Below are positions 43,484 through 50,296 of a stretch of 64,000 nt of DNA, piece by piece. A program made the translations under genes and the position numbers. Origin of the DNA: Parvularcula sp039822105 (GTDB lineage Bacteria; Pseudomonadota; Alphaproteobacteria; Caulobacterales; Parvularculaceae); assembly GCA_039822105.1 (NCBI GenBank), contig JBCBMW010000009.1, forward strand, positions 1 through 64,000. Reading direction: 5' to 3'. Under the pieces are notes generated by a model. It was not told the origin of the DNA, searched no databases, and saw nothing but the letters and a program-made list of their open reading frames with translations. Each line of letters starts with the position of its first letter. The first letter of the stretch is position 1.

Positions 43484-44524
43484 ATGCGCCGAATTCTGAT
43501 CATTGTTCTTTTTCTGGTGCTTGGCGGCGGTGTCGCGGCTTTGTGGACGCCGGATACCGACGCGGATGCGATGAAGGCGAAGTATGGGGGCCCGGAAGCG
43601 CTCTATGCCCCCGCCATCGGCGGAATGCAGGTCCATTACCGCGTGTCCGGTCCTAAGGACGGCCCTCCTGTCATTTTGATCCACGGCACCTCGGCCAGCC
43701 TTCACACCTGGGAGCCGTTGCGCGGGGCGCTTGAGGACACCTACCGCGTGATTGCTTACGACCAGCCGGGGCATGGGCTGACGGGGCCGCATCCAGAGCG
43801 CGACTACACCTATGACGGCATGGCCGATGGTCTTGATGCCGTGTTTGCCGCTGAAGGCATCGAACAGGCCGTGCTGATTGGCAATTCGATGGGCGGATGG
43901 ATCTCTTGGCGTGACGCGGTGGCCAATCCGGACCGGGTTAAGGCCCTCGTCCTGGTGGATGCGTCTGGCATTCCGAGCAGCTTTGTTGAGCGCTCAAACC
44001 TCGGTTTCCGGCTGTTGCAAAACCCCGTGGGCCGGGTCGCGAGCACCAAGCTGACGCCGCGCGCCGCGATTGAGAACTCAATCTACGGCACCATGAGCAA
44101 GCATAAGGTCATCGATGACGCGATGATCGACCGGTACTGGGAGCTCCTGCGCTATCCGGGGAACCGCCAGGCGATGGCCGATCAGTTCTCTACCGAGCGG
44201 GCGGATCTTTCGGATCGCTTGGGAGAAGTGACCGTGCCGACGCTGGTGATCTTTGGCGATGAGGACCCGCTGATCCACCCAAGCGCGGCTGACGGCTTTG
44301 TTGAGCGGATGCCGAACGCGCGGGCCATCATCTATGAGGCCGTGGGCCATATCCCGATGGAGGAGGTGCCCGCGCAGTTCAGCGCCGATGTGCGCGCTTT
44401 TCTTGATGATGAGATCTTCCCGCCTGAGCCCGAGCCAGTGATCGAGGTGCAGGCGCCAGAGCTTCTCGAAAACGAAGGCGAAGCGCCCCTTGCACCGGAG
44501 CCCTCGCCGAGCGATATGCCGTAA
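43484..44524 (+). CDS. Exported alpha/beta hydrolase
   Basis: A 346-residue hydrolase with an N-terminal signal anchor (ILIIVLFLVLGGGVAALW). The oxyanion motif is ILIHGTSAS, nucleophile Ser in IGNSMGGW, Asp in FGDEDPLIHP and His in AVGHIPMEEVP, so the triad is complete. A Pro/Glu-rich C-terminal tail (about 45 residues) is unusual. Start ATG at 43484 with GGGGGAAAA upstream. Substrate unknown; it ends just before the SRP RNA. Confidence 0.85.
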   Translation: MRRILIIVLFLVLGGGVAALWTPDTDADAMKAKYGGPEALYAPAIGGMQVHYRVSGPKDGPPVILIHGTSASLHTWEPLRGALEDTYRVIAYDQPGHGLTGPHPERDYTYDGMADGLDAVFAAEGIEQAVLIGNSMGGWISWRDAVANPDRVKALVLVDASGIPSSFVERSNLGFRLLQNPVGRVASTKLTPRAAIENSIYGTMSKHKVIDDAMIDRYWELLRYPGNRQAMADQFSTERADLSDRLGEVTVPTLVIFGDEDPLIHPSAADGFVERMPNARAIIYEAVGHIPMEEVPAQFSADVRAFLDDEIFPPEPEPVIEVQAPELLENEGEAPLAPEPSPSDMP

Positions 44525-44525
44525 A

Positions 44526-44620
44526 GGAAAGTCGCGCGGACGCAGTCCTCGCCAACCCGGTCAGGTCCGGAAGGAAGCAGCCGTAACGAGTTTCGCTGCG
44601 GGTCGTGTCGGCTTTCCACC
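44526..44620 (+). ncRNA. ffs: Small (4.5S) signal recognition particle RNA
   Basis: The SRP domain IV signature is unmistakable: GGTCAGGTCCGGAAGGAAGC then AGCCGTAACGA, the asymmetric and symmetric loops bound by Ffh, capped by the GGAA tetraloop. The ends pair (GGAAAGTC 44526-44533 with GGCTTTCC 44610-44617). About 92-95 nt, a bacterial small SRP RNA. Exact ends are uncertain by a few bases. It lies 5.7 kb from dnaX, with which it is often adjacent in other bacteria. Confidence 0.95.
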
Positions 44621-44659
44621 TCTCTTCAATTTGGAACTATCGCCCGTCGTCTGACTGCA

Positions 44660-45250
44660 TCAGCTGCGCGGTTGGCGAAGCATGGGCCAAAACTGAGGCG
44701 CGTCGTCGGCGATCCGGGCTTCCTCCACCACCTCAAACCCGTGCCGCTCGTAGAGTGGGATGTTCTCTCGTTTGCTCGATTCCAGGTAGGCAGGCATGCC
44801 TTCTGCGTCCGCGAGGCGCAAACCGTCTTTGATCAGAAGACTTCCCAGGCCCTGTCCCTGGGCGCTGGGGTCCACGCCGATGGCGAAGAGATAGAGGAAC
44901 GGCTCTTTGGGCTTGAGAGAGTCCATCCGGTCCGCCGCTTTGAGGCTCCGAAGGATCGGATCGAAGCCTGCTCCGGGCACGATCGAACTGATGAACCGCA
45001 GGAGCGCCCAGAGGGTGAGATCGTTGCTTGCCCCCGGGGGCAGCCACATGGACGCGCCCTTGTTCTCCACTTGTGTGACGAAGCCGCGCGGAAGGTAGAC
45101 GTCTTTCATCAAGATACGGAGTGCTTTTTGAAAGAGCTCCGGGCTGCCGAAGATCCACATCGCGACGGGGTCGTCGGCAAAGGCGCGCGCAATGACGCTC
45201 GTCGTCGTTTCGATCTCAGCAGCGCCAGCTTTTTGAACAACAGGAACCAT
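44660..45250 (-). CDS. GNAT-family acetyltransferase
   Basis: A 196-residue acetyltransferase. FLYLFAIGVDPSAQGQGLGS contains the acetyl-CoA loop Q-G-Q-G-L-G-S and the C-terminal part is AYLESSKRENIPLYERHGFEV. The form resembles GNATs near antibiotic-tolerance or unknown substrates. The ATG shares one base with the upstream membrane-protein stop (TGATG), so translation is coupled; both are presumably under the divergent TetR regulator. Confidence 0.88.
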   Translation of the reverse strand: MVPVVQKAGAAEIETTTSVIARAFADDPVAMWIFGSPELFQKALRILMKDVYLPRGFVTQVENKGASMWLPPGASNDLTLWALLRFISSIVPGAGFDPILRSLKAADRMDSLKPKEPFLYLFAIGVDPSAQGQGLGSLLIKDGLRLADAEGMPAYLESSKRENIPLYERHGFEVVEEARIADDAPQFWPMLRQPRS

Positions 45251-45633
45251 CAAAGAGGCCTCAAAGCAGCTTCAGGCATCGAGGTAGCCCAGATCAGGCC
45301 AGCAGTGATCCCGGCAAAGAACAAGGTCAGCGGGATGCGGGCCTTGGCTTGCCCGGTGACAACAAGGGTGAGGGCCGCCCCGCCGTTCGACACGATGCCC
45401 ATCGCTGCAACGCCCCAGGGGAAGGTGCCGCTCAGCGTCTCGGCGAGGCCGCCGCCATAGCCCACCAAAAGGGCGATGATGGCGATGCCGTAGAGGCGGA
45501 ACAGTGCGGGCGGCGTGGCCTGAAACCCGGACAAACGCTCAACAGAGGCCTTGGGCAGGAACAGAAAGGGCAGGCCGATCAAGACGCCGGTCACGGCGAT
45601 CTTGGTGATCAACAAAAGAGCAAGGGGGGACAT
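45250..45633 (-). CDS. Small four-helix membrane protein
   Basis: A 127-residue protein with four hydrophobic helices (LALLLITKIAVTGVLIGLPFLF, LYGIAIIALLVGYGGGLA, GVAAMGIVSNGGAALTLVV, LTLFFAGITAGLIWA). No family recognised with confidence. ATG at 45633 with GGAG six bases upstream. Divergent from TetR with two 21-bp operators between; with the downstream GNAT gene it forms the likely regulated operon. Confidence 0.8.
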   Translation of the reverse strand: MSPLALLLITKIAVTGVLIGLPFLFLPKASVERLSGFQATPPALFRLYGIAIIALLVGYGGGLAETLSGTFPWGVAAMGIVSNGGAALTLVVTGQAKARIPLTLFFAGITAGLIWATSMPEAALRPL

Positions 45634-45644
45634 GGGGATCTCCA

Positions 45645-45689
45645 AACATGAGGATTATTCGTGTTTGAAATATGAGGAACATTCATGTT
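45645..45689. promoter_or_regulatory. Two tandem TetR-type operators
   Basis: Two 21-bp imperfect palindromes: AACATGA-N7-TCGTGTT (45645-45665) and AATATGA-N7-TCATGTT (45669-45689), 24 bases apart, sharing also the core AGGA--ATTC. The second covers the TetR start codon at 45685. The layout suits repression of both the divergent membrane-protein operon and tetR itself. Confidence 0.75.
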
Positions 45690-46320
45690 ATGTCAACCCG
45701 TGTCCGAAACTTCGCTCCCCCCATGGAAAGAACCGGCCCAGGCCCGCGGCCGTGCGCGGGTCGATATGATCCTGGGTGCGGCGGCTGATCTCGCGGCGGA
45801 GCAAGGCCATCTCGATTTCAAAATGACGACGGTGGCAGAGCGCGCGAAGGTGCCGATTGGCTCGCTCTATCAGTTCTTCCCGAGCCGCACGGCGCTGGTG
45901 GCCCGCCTCTTTGCGCGGGAGATGGAACCGGTCGACGGGTCGCTCAGCGAGGGCCTCGCATCCGCCTCGACGACGGATGCTGTGCTTAAAGGGATCGGCG
46001 GTCTGATCCGGTCCCATGTCGAGATGGTGAAGTCGCGACCGGCGCTGTTTGTGATTTGGTCGTCCCCGACGATGGAGCCGGCTCTGCAGGAAGCGGACTT
46101 TCAGAACTCAAAGGTCAATGCAGCGAAGATCACTGAGCGGCTGATGGCGCTCGCCGGGTCCTCCGTTGACAGAGTAGCTGTGGAGGACACCGCGCTTTTG
46201 GTTTGCCACCTTTGGGGGCATGTTGTGCGCCTCAGCGTCTTGGCCGGTGAGCCAAGCGGCGTCATCGATCAATACATTGCCATGATCGAGGCGCATTTCG
46301 AGAATGTGTTGGCTAACTGA
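45685..46320 (+). CDS. TetR-family transcriptional regulator
   Basis: A 211-residue TetR protein. The DNA-binding domain is at about 24-70 (RVDMILGAAADLAAEQGHLD, MTTVAERAKVPIGSLYQFFP); the rest is a helical ligand domain. The ATG at 45685 lies inside the second operator and lacks a clear ribosome site, so the mRNA may be leaderless or start slightly downstream (GTG at 45700). Its tail overlaps the convergent sorting-signal gene by eight bases. Confidence 0.9.
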   Translation: MLCQPVSETSLPPWKEPAQARGRARVDMILGAAADLAAEQGHLDFKMTTVAERAKVPIGSLYQFFPSRTALVARLFAREMEPVDGSLSEGLASASTTDAVLKGIGGLIRSHVEMVKSRPALFVIWSSPTMEPALQEADFQNSKVNAAKITERLMALAGSSVDRVAVEDTALLVCHLWGHVVRLSVLAGEPSGVIDQYIAMIEAHFENVLAN

Positions 46321-46936
46321 CGGTTTTTGCAAACCGCCGCGCAGCGCCGATCATGGCCGCGCCAAAAAGGAAGGGGATCGCGGCACCGGGCAGGGGCACG
46401 GGATCCGGAGACGGAACGATGATCTCTGACGAGACAAGATTGTAATTCCACTGCCCACTGACCGGAAGTGCATAAAGAAGCTGGTAGATTCCTGCTCGCT
46501 GGCGGAAGCTGACGCCAAGGCCGTTGGGTGTTGTGCCATCGGACGTGAGCGAGACAAATCCGTTGCCCGAACCGGTCACGTTGCCGACCACTTGTAGCAC
46601 ACCATCCTGGTAGAAAGCCGCCATCGTGTTCGGCCCACCAGCTGATGGTGGCGGGGCTTCGGGGCCTGGAAGAAGAGCCGTTGAGAAGTTCTGCCCGATG
46701 CCATTCAGCTCACGGAGCACGCCGAAATAGGTCAGTGTTACGAATTCCCGACCAACGCCGGTGATGGTTGAGTCGTCCCAAAATGCCGTTGTGATGATGT
46801 TGCCCTGCACCTCTGGCTGAGCCGCCGCATCCCACATCTGCTCGTAGCGAATTTGCGCCGCCGATGCCGGAGCGAGGGCCATGAATGCGATCACGATGGC
46901 CATGCAGGAAAGGCGTACTGTCGAGCTCGTCTTCAC
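46313..46936 (-). CDS. VPLPA-CTERM sorting-signal protein (tandem paralogue, second gene)
   Basis: A 207-residue exported protein: signal peptide (MAIVIAFMALAPASA), a beta-rich body, and C-terminal VPLPGAA, hydrophobic helix, basic end ARRFAK. Its body matches the upstream gene product at ITTAFWDD (there VTTATWDD), YFGVLRELNGIGQNF (there INSERVLDNGNIL) and AAFYQDGVLQVVG (there AVYEDGVFQTIG), so they are paralogues. It starts with GTG at 46936, one base after the neighbour's stop, using TAGGAGGG inside that gene. Passenger function unknown. Confidence 0.85.
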   Translation of the reverse strand: MKTSSTVRLSCMAIVIAFMALAPASAAQIRYEQMWDAAAQPEVQGNIITTAFWDDSTITGVGREFVTLTYFGVLRELNGIGQNFSTALLPGPEAPPPSAGGPNTMAAFYQDGVLQVVGNVTGSGNGFVSLTSDGTTPNGLGVSFRQRAGIYQLLYALPVSGQWNYNLVSSEIIVPSPDPVPLPGAAIPFLFGAAMIGAARRFAKTVS

Positions 46937-46937
46937 A

Positions 46938-47549
46938 TCACCCTCCTACCGGCGGGTTGGGTAAAGTCTTCTTACGGAAGAAAGACAAGGCGCCGAGGCC
47001 TATCGGAAACAAGAGCGCAGCGCCAGGAACAGGGATCGGGTTAGCGGTAGATAGCTCCGTCAACGAATCATCAAGAACATAGGTGTTTGTGCTGCTCAGT
47101 GTGTTGAGGTTGAACGCCGGTGCCCCGCCAGCGAGGGTGAAGGCGAGAGAGAAAATCGATGCGCCACCACCCACGGCGTTGTTGAGGGCTAAGCTCGCTC
47201 CCGCGCCAATGGTTTGGAACACGCCGTCCTCATAGACTGCTACGGCCTCGGAGGGATCGGCTGGGACAAAGGAAAACTCACCAGCGAGGATGTTGCCATT
47301 GTCCAGCACGCGTTCGCTGTTGATGAACAAGAAATCGAGCGGAACAAAGAAATCTCCTGTGTCAGGAACGGCGGCATCGTCCCACGTCGCCGTGGTGACA
47401 AATGTCTGGTCCGGATCAAGTGTTGAGCTGAAGGGTAGGCGGAACACCCACGTCTGCTCGGCGGTGACTGTTGCAGCCGACGCCTGCTGAGCGATCATGA
47501 CCAGCGCGGCTGCGATGCTCGCGATGGCTTGCTTTGCTATCTGTCCCAA
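46938..47549 (-). CDS. VPLPA-CTERM sorting-signal protein (tandem paralogue, first gene)
   Basis: A 203-residue exported protein with signal peptide (IASIAAALVMIAQQASA), beta-rich body and C-terminal IPVPGAA, hydrophobic helix, basic end FFRKK. It is the upstream member of a two-gene operon with its paralogue. A perfect 16-bp palindrome lies 65 bases before the start, and a LuxR regulator gene follows upstream on the same strand, which together suggest regulated expression. Family of the body not recognised. Confidence 0.85.
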   Translation of the reverse strand: MGQIAKQAIASIAAALVMIAQQASAATVTAEQTWVFRLPFSSTLDPDQTFVTTATWDDAAVPDTGDFFVPLDFLFINSERVLDNGNILAGEFSFVPADPSEAVAVYEDGVFQTIGAGASLALNNAVGGGASIFSLAFTLAGGAPAFNLNTLSSTNTYVLDDSLTELSTANPIPVPGAALLFPIGLGALSFFRKKTLPNPPVGG

Positions 47550-47613
47550 AGTGCGGCCCCCTCTTGCTGCCTTTGTCCTCCCCCCATCAGCTTGGAAAAC
47601 GCACCGAAATACA

Positions 47614-47629
47614 TCCTACATTTGTAGGA
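47614..47629. promoter_or_regulatory. Perfect 16-bp palindrome upstream of the sorting-signal pair
   Basis: TCCTACA (47614-47620), TT, TGTAGGA (47623-47629). It is placed 65 bases upstream of the first paralogue (minus strand) and 37 bases after the LuxR stop. The size and symmetry fit a dimeric regulator such as the adjacent LuxR protein; this is inference. Confidence 0.65.
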
Positions 47630-47665
47630 CTGCAGGCTGTTTCACCGACAAAAACAGCTCAGATA

Positions 47666-48802
47666 TCAAACAAATGGCAGCCGGTACCGGCCGAGCAGCT
47701 GGACCAGCTCTGTCTGGCGCTTGACCTGCATCTTCGCCATCAGCGCATAAAGCTGTGTGCGAATGGTCGTCACCGCGACACCCCGTTTGCGGGCGATGGC
47801 GCCAACGGAGAGGCCGCGATCGACCTCCGAGGCGATCTCGGCCTCTGACCGCGACAACCCATAGCTTTGGGCAAGAAGCTCTTGGTCGAGGCGACCGAAG
47901 TCGTCTGTGTCACGAATAAAGACCATGGCGGCACCATAATCCGTATGGGGTACGATCTCGGTCACCGGGGGCAGCGGACGGACAGAAATGAGGTAGGGAC
48001 GCTTGCCGCTGGGTCTCTTTGCGGGGAAGTTCCGACTGCTCATCGCGAGAGCTGCCTCACCGCCTTCGCCGATCTCCAAGAGGCAACGGCGAAGCTGCGC
48101 ATGCGCATCTTTGTCCGTAAACGCGAGGGCGCCGCGTTGAACTGTGATCCCGTCGCCGGCTATCAGCAGACTTTCCGCAAGGGAGTTTGTCGTTTTGATC
48201 GCGCCAGACGACAACAGCGTGACGCAACCTTCCGAGAGCATATCGAAACCGCTGGCACGTGACTGCAATTCATGCCTTGCATCGGCAAGGCGGAAGCGTA
48301 GCTCCGCTGCGTGTCGCAGGTGCGGCGCCAGCGTTGTCATCAGACCTATTTCTTCCGTCCCCACATGGCCTTGGGCTTTGGAGCGTTGCAGCGCGAAAAC
48401 GCCCTGGTGGCTGGGGGAGGATAGCACCTGAACAGACAGAAAGTACCGAAGATCGAGCGGTGCCATGAAGTCCGTGTAGAACTCATCGCGATCCATCTCG
48501 TCCTCAGACAGGATCATATGATCAAACGAGATCGACCCCGGAGCAGCCCTTAAATTGGCGTTCAAGCGCGGCGATCGCGGGCTGTAATACTCCGTATACT
48601 CCATCTTATCGGGTAGCGGCATGCGGGCGTTGTAGTCGAAGATCAGGGGCGCCCTCGCTTTGACGTCAAAGACCTCAAAGCTCACACCGACTGCGCTCAA
48701 CAGCTCCGACATCGCACCGAGCGCAGGGTTCCAACCGTCGCCCCGGATAGCACCCGCATAGAGCTGGTCGACAACGTCCAAGACGGCTTCACGCTTGCCC
48801 AT
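47666..48802 (-). CDS. LuxR-family transcriptional regulator
   Basis: A 378-residue regulator with a C-terminal LuxR helix-turn-helix (about 315-375; LSRSEAEIASEVDRGLSVGA, TTIRTQLYALMAKMQVKRQT). The N-terminal 300 residues do not show an obvious autoinducer or receiver domain; a PAS-like fold is possible (SEGCVTLLSSGAIKTTNSLA). The ATG at 48802 follows GGGGAGA. Likely target: the two sorting-signal genes downstream, which it precedes on the same strand. Confidence 0.88.
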   Translation of the reverse strand: MGKREAVLDVVDQLYAGAIRGDGWNPALGAMSELLSAVGVSFEVFDVKARAPLIFDYNARMPLPDKMEYTEYYSPRSPRLNANLRAAPGSISFDHMILSEDEMDRDEFYTDFMAPLDLRYFLSVQVLSSPSHQGVFALQRSKAQGHVGTEEIGLMTTLAPHLRHAAELRFRLADARHELQSRASGFDMLSEGCVTLLSSGAIKTTNSLAESLLIAGDGITVQRGALAFTDKDAHAQLRRCLLEIGEGGEAALAMSSRNFPAKRPSGKRPYLISVRPLPPVTEIVPHTDYGAAMVFIRDTDDFGRLDQELLAQSYGLSRSEAEIASEVDRGLSVGAIARKRGVAVTTIRTQLYALMAKMQVKRQTELVQLLGRYRLPFV

Positions 48803-49071
48803 ACATGTCTCCCCGACGCGGTCAGGGTAGCGCGCGGGAGGGTGATCAGCAAACGTCCCATGCTGCGGGGCCAAAGGATCAAGAGCTGGCGTCAGTATCT
48901 GAGGCGCTCAGCGTCTGCCGGGATAGCCTTCTAAGCGCCAGTTCACGGCAGGTTTTGCTCCACTGATCGTGATGAGGAGCTGACCCACAAATGCTCCACA
49001 AAGGTCACGCTTCGCGACCATTTCGGCACTGCAGGTGTCAGCAACTTGAGCGTTCAACTGAGAGACAGCCC

Positions 49072-49833
49072 ATGGATACTTCGAAGGCCGATGTGCTGAA
49101 GCCCTTTAGCTTAGAAGGACGGACTGTGCTGATCGTCGGTGCGTCTTCCGGCATCGGGCGGGCGACCGCGGCCCTGACCAATGCCCGAGGGGCGCAGGTC
49201 ATTTTGATGAGCCGCAGCCGGGACAAGCTTGAGGATGTGCGGAGCGGTTTGAGCAGTCCCGATGCCGCAACAATCGCTGCCGCTGACTATCTCAATGCGG
49301 ATGAGCTGGCGCGTGCGCTTGATGGCGTCGACGTTGTCGATCACGCGGTGATCCCCGCTGTTGCCGATGAGAACAAAAAGCGAGGCGCTTTTCAAAACCT
49401 CCCGCGCGATACGATGGAAGCAAGTTTTGATAAGTTCTGGGGTCAGATCAATGTTTTGCGGGCTGTCACGCCGAAAATGCCTGCAGGAGGATCAGCGACG
49501 CTTTTCTCGTCGATCGCTGGGATCAAACCTTCGGGGAAGGATTCCGGTCTTTCTGTGATGAACGGTGTGCAGGCCGCGATCATCCAGCTCGGGCGCTCGC
49601 TAGCAGTGGAACTTGGGCCCATCCGCGTGAATGTCGTCGCGCCAGGGGTGGTGCTCACCAATGTCTGGACAGACGATGAGCGCGCCAGCCTCAAGCGATG
49701 GATGGAGGAGAGCCTTCCGGTCCAGCGAGCGGGCTTGCCTGAACATATCGCGCAGGCGGCGCTTGGTCTCATGACCAACCCCTATATCACCGGCGCGGTC
49801 CTCACCGTCGATGGCGGACTGCACCTAACGTGA
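49072..49833 (+). CDS. SDR-fold protein with altered active site
   Basis: A 253-residue short-chain dehydrogenase-like protein. The cofactor motif VGASSGIGRATAAL and the late VNVVAPGVV are normal, and the active-site Ser survives (FSSIAGI). The YxxxK pair is not there: the aligned segment is MNGVQ before AAIIQLGRSLAVELGP, giving Met for Tyr and Gln for Lys. The NNAG motif is also changed (DHAVIPAV). It may bind a nucleotide without catalysis or use another mechanism. Divergent from the LuxR gene; start at 49072 chosen from the conserved N-terminus. Confidence 0.8.
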   Translation: MDTSKADVLKPFSLEGRTVLIVGASSGIGRATAALTNARGAQVILMSRSRDKLEDVRSGLSSPDAATIAAADYLNADELARALDGVDVVDHAVIPAVADENKKRGAFQNLPRDTMEASFDKFWGQINVLRAVTPKMPAGGSATLFSSIAGIKPSGKDSGLSVMNGVQAAIIQLGRSLAVELGPIRVNVVAPGVVLTNVWTDDERASLKRWMEESLPVQRAGLPEHIAQAALGLMTNPYITGAVLTVDGGLHLT

Positions 49834-49849
49834 CTTGGCGGTGCTGCTG

Positions 49850-50140
49850 CTAGTCGATCTCGAGGGTCTTGTTCAGCCGTTTGGTCATCCACGGCCAATC
49901 GATGCTTCTGAAGAACGGATGCCAAGGTTCTGGCGCCATGAACTTCATCTCTTTTTGATTGTCGTCCAGCCACACCGGGACGACATGGCCCCGCAGGCCA
50001 GCCTTTTTCGCCGCTCGCTTGATATCCCATAGGATATCTTCCTGCCGCTTCGTCTTGCGATAGCCGAACTTCAGGTCCAGCGGGACGATGATCAGGTCTT
50101 TTTGCTGCTCGCGAATATGAGCGATTTGAAGCGTTGCCAT
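49850..50140 (-). CDS. Conserved-looking hypothetical protein
   Basis: A 96-residue soluble basic protein (DLIIVPLDLKFGYRKTKRQE, GLRGHVVPVWLDDN, PWHPFFRSIDWPWMTKRLN) with several Trp and Pro residues near its end. No signal, membrane segment or known motif. Base composition is slightly lower in G+C. It lies between the SDR gene and dnaX on the opposite strand. No function can be given. Confidence 0.65.
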   Translation of the reverse strand: MATLQIAHIREQQKDLIIVPLDLKFGYRKTKRQEDILWDIKRAAKKAGLRGHVVPVWLDDNQKEMKFMAPEPWHPFFRSIDWPWMTKRLNKTLEID

Positions 50141-50296
50141 AATTGCCCTCAGCGCGTGTTTACAACTTCCCTTCGACCATGAGCATCTCGTAACAACCCC
50201 CGCGCGTCTAGCGTCTTGCTGATCTTGATAAATTGACGGCTGCGGGAGATGCCCCGAACCCTTTTGTTTCCATCATGATCACGGTTAAGAAGGGCG

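Noticed and set aside
48890..48920. Small palindrome CTGAGGCGCTCAG in the LuxR/SDR gap
   Set aside because: Half-sites of five bases are expected by chance in this composition.
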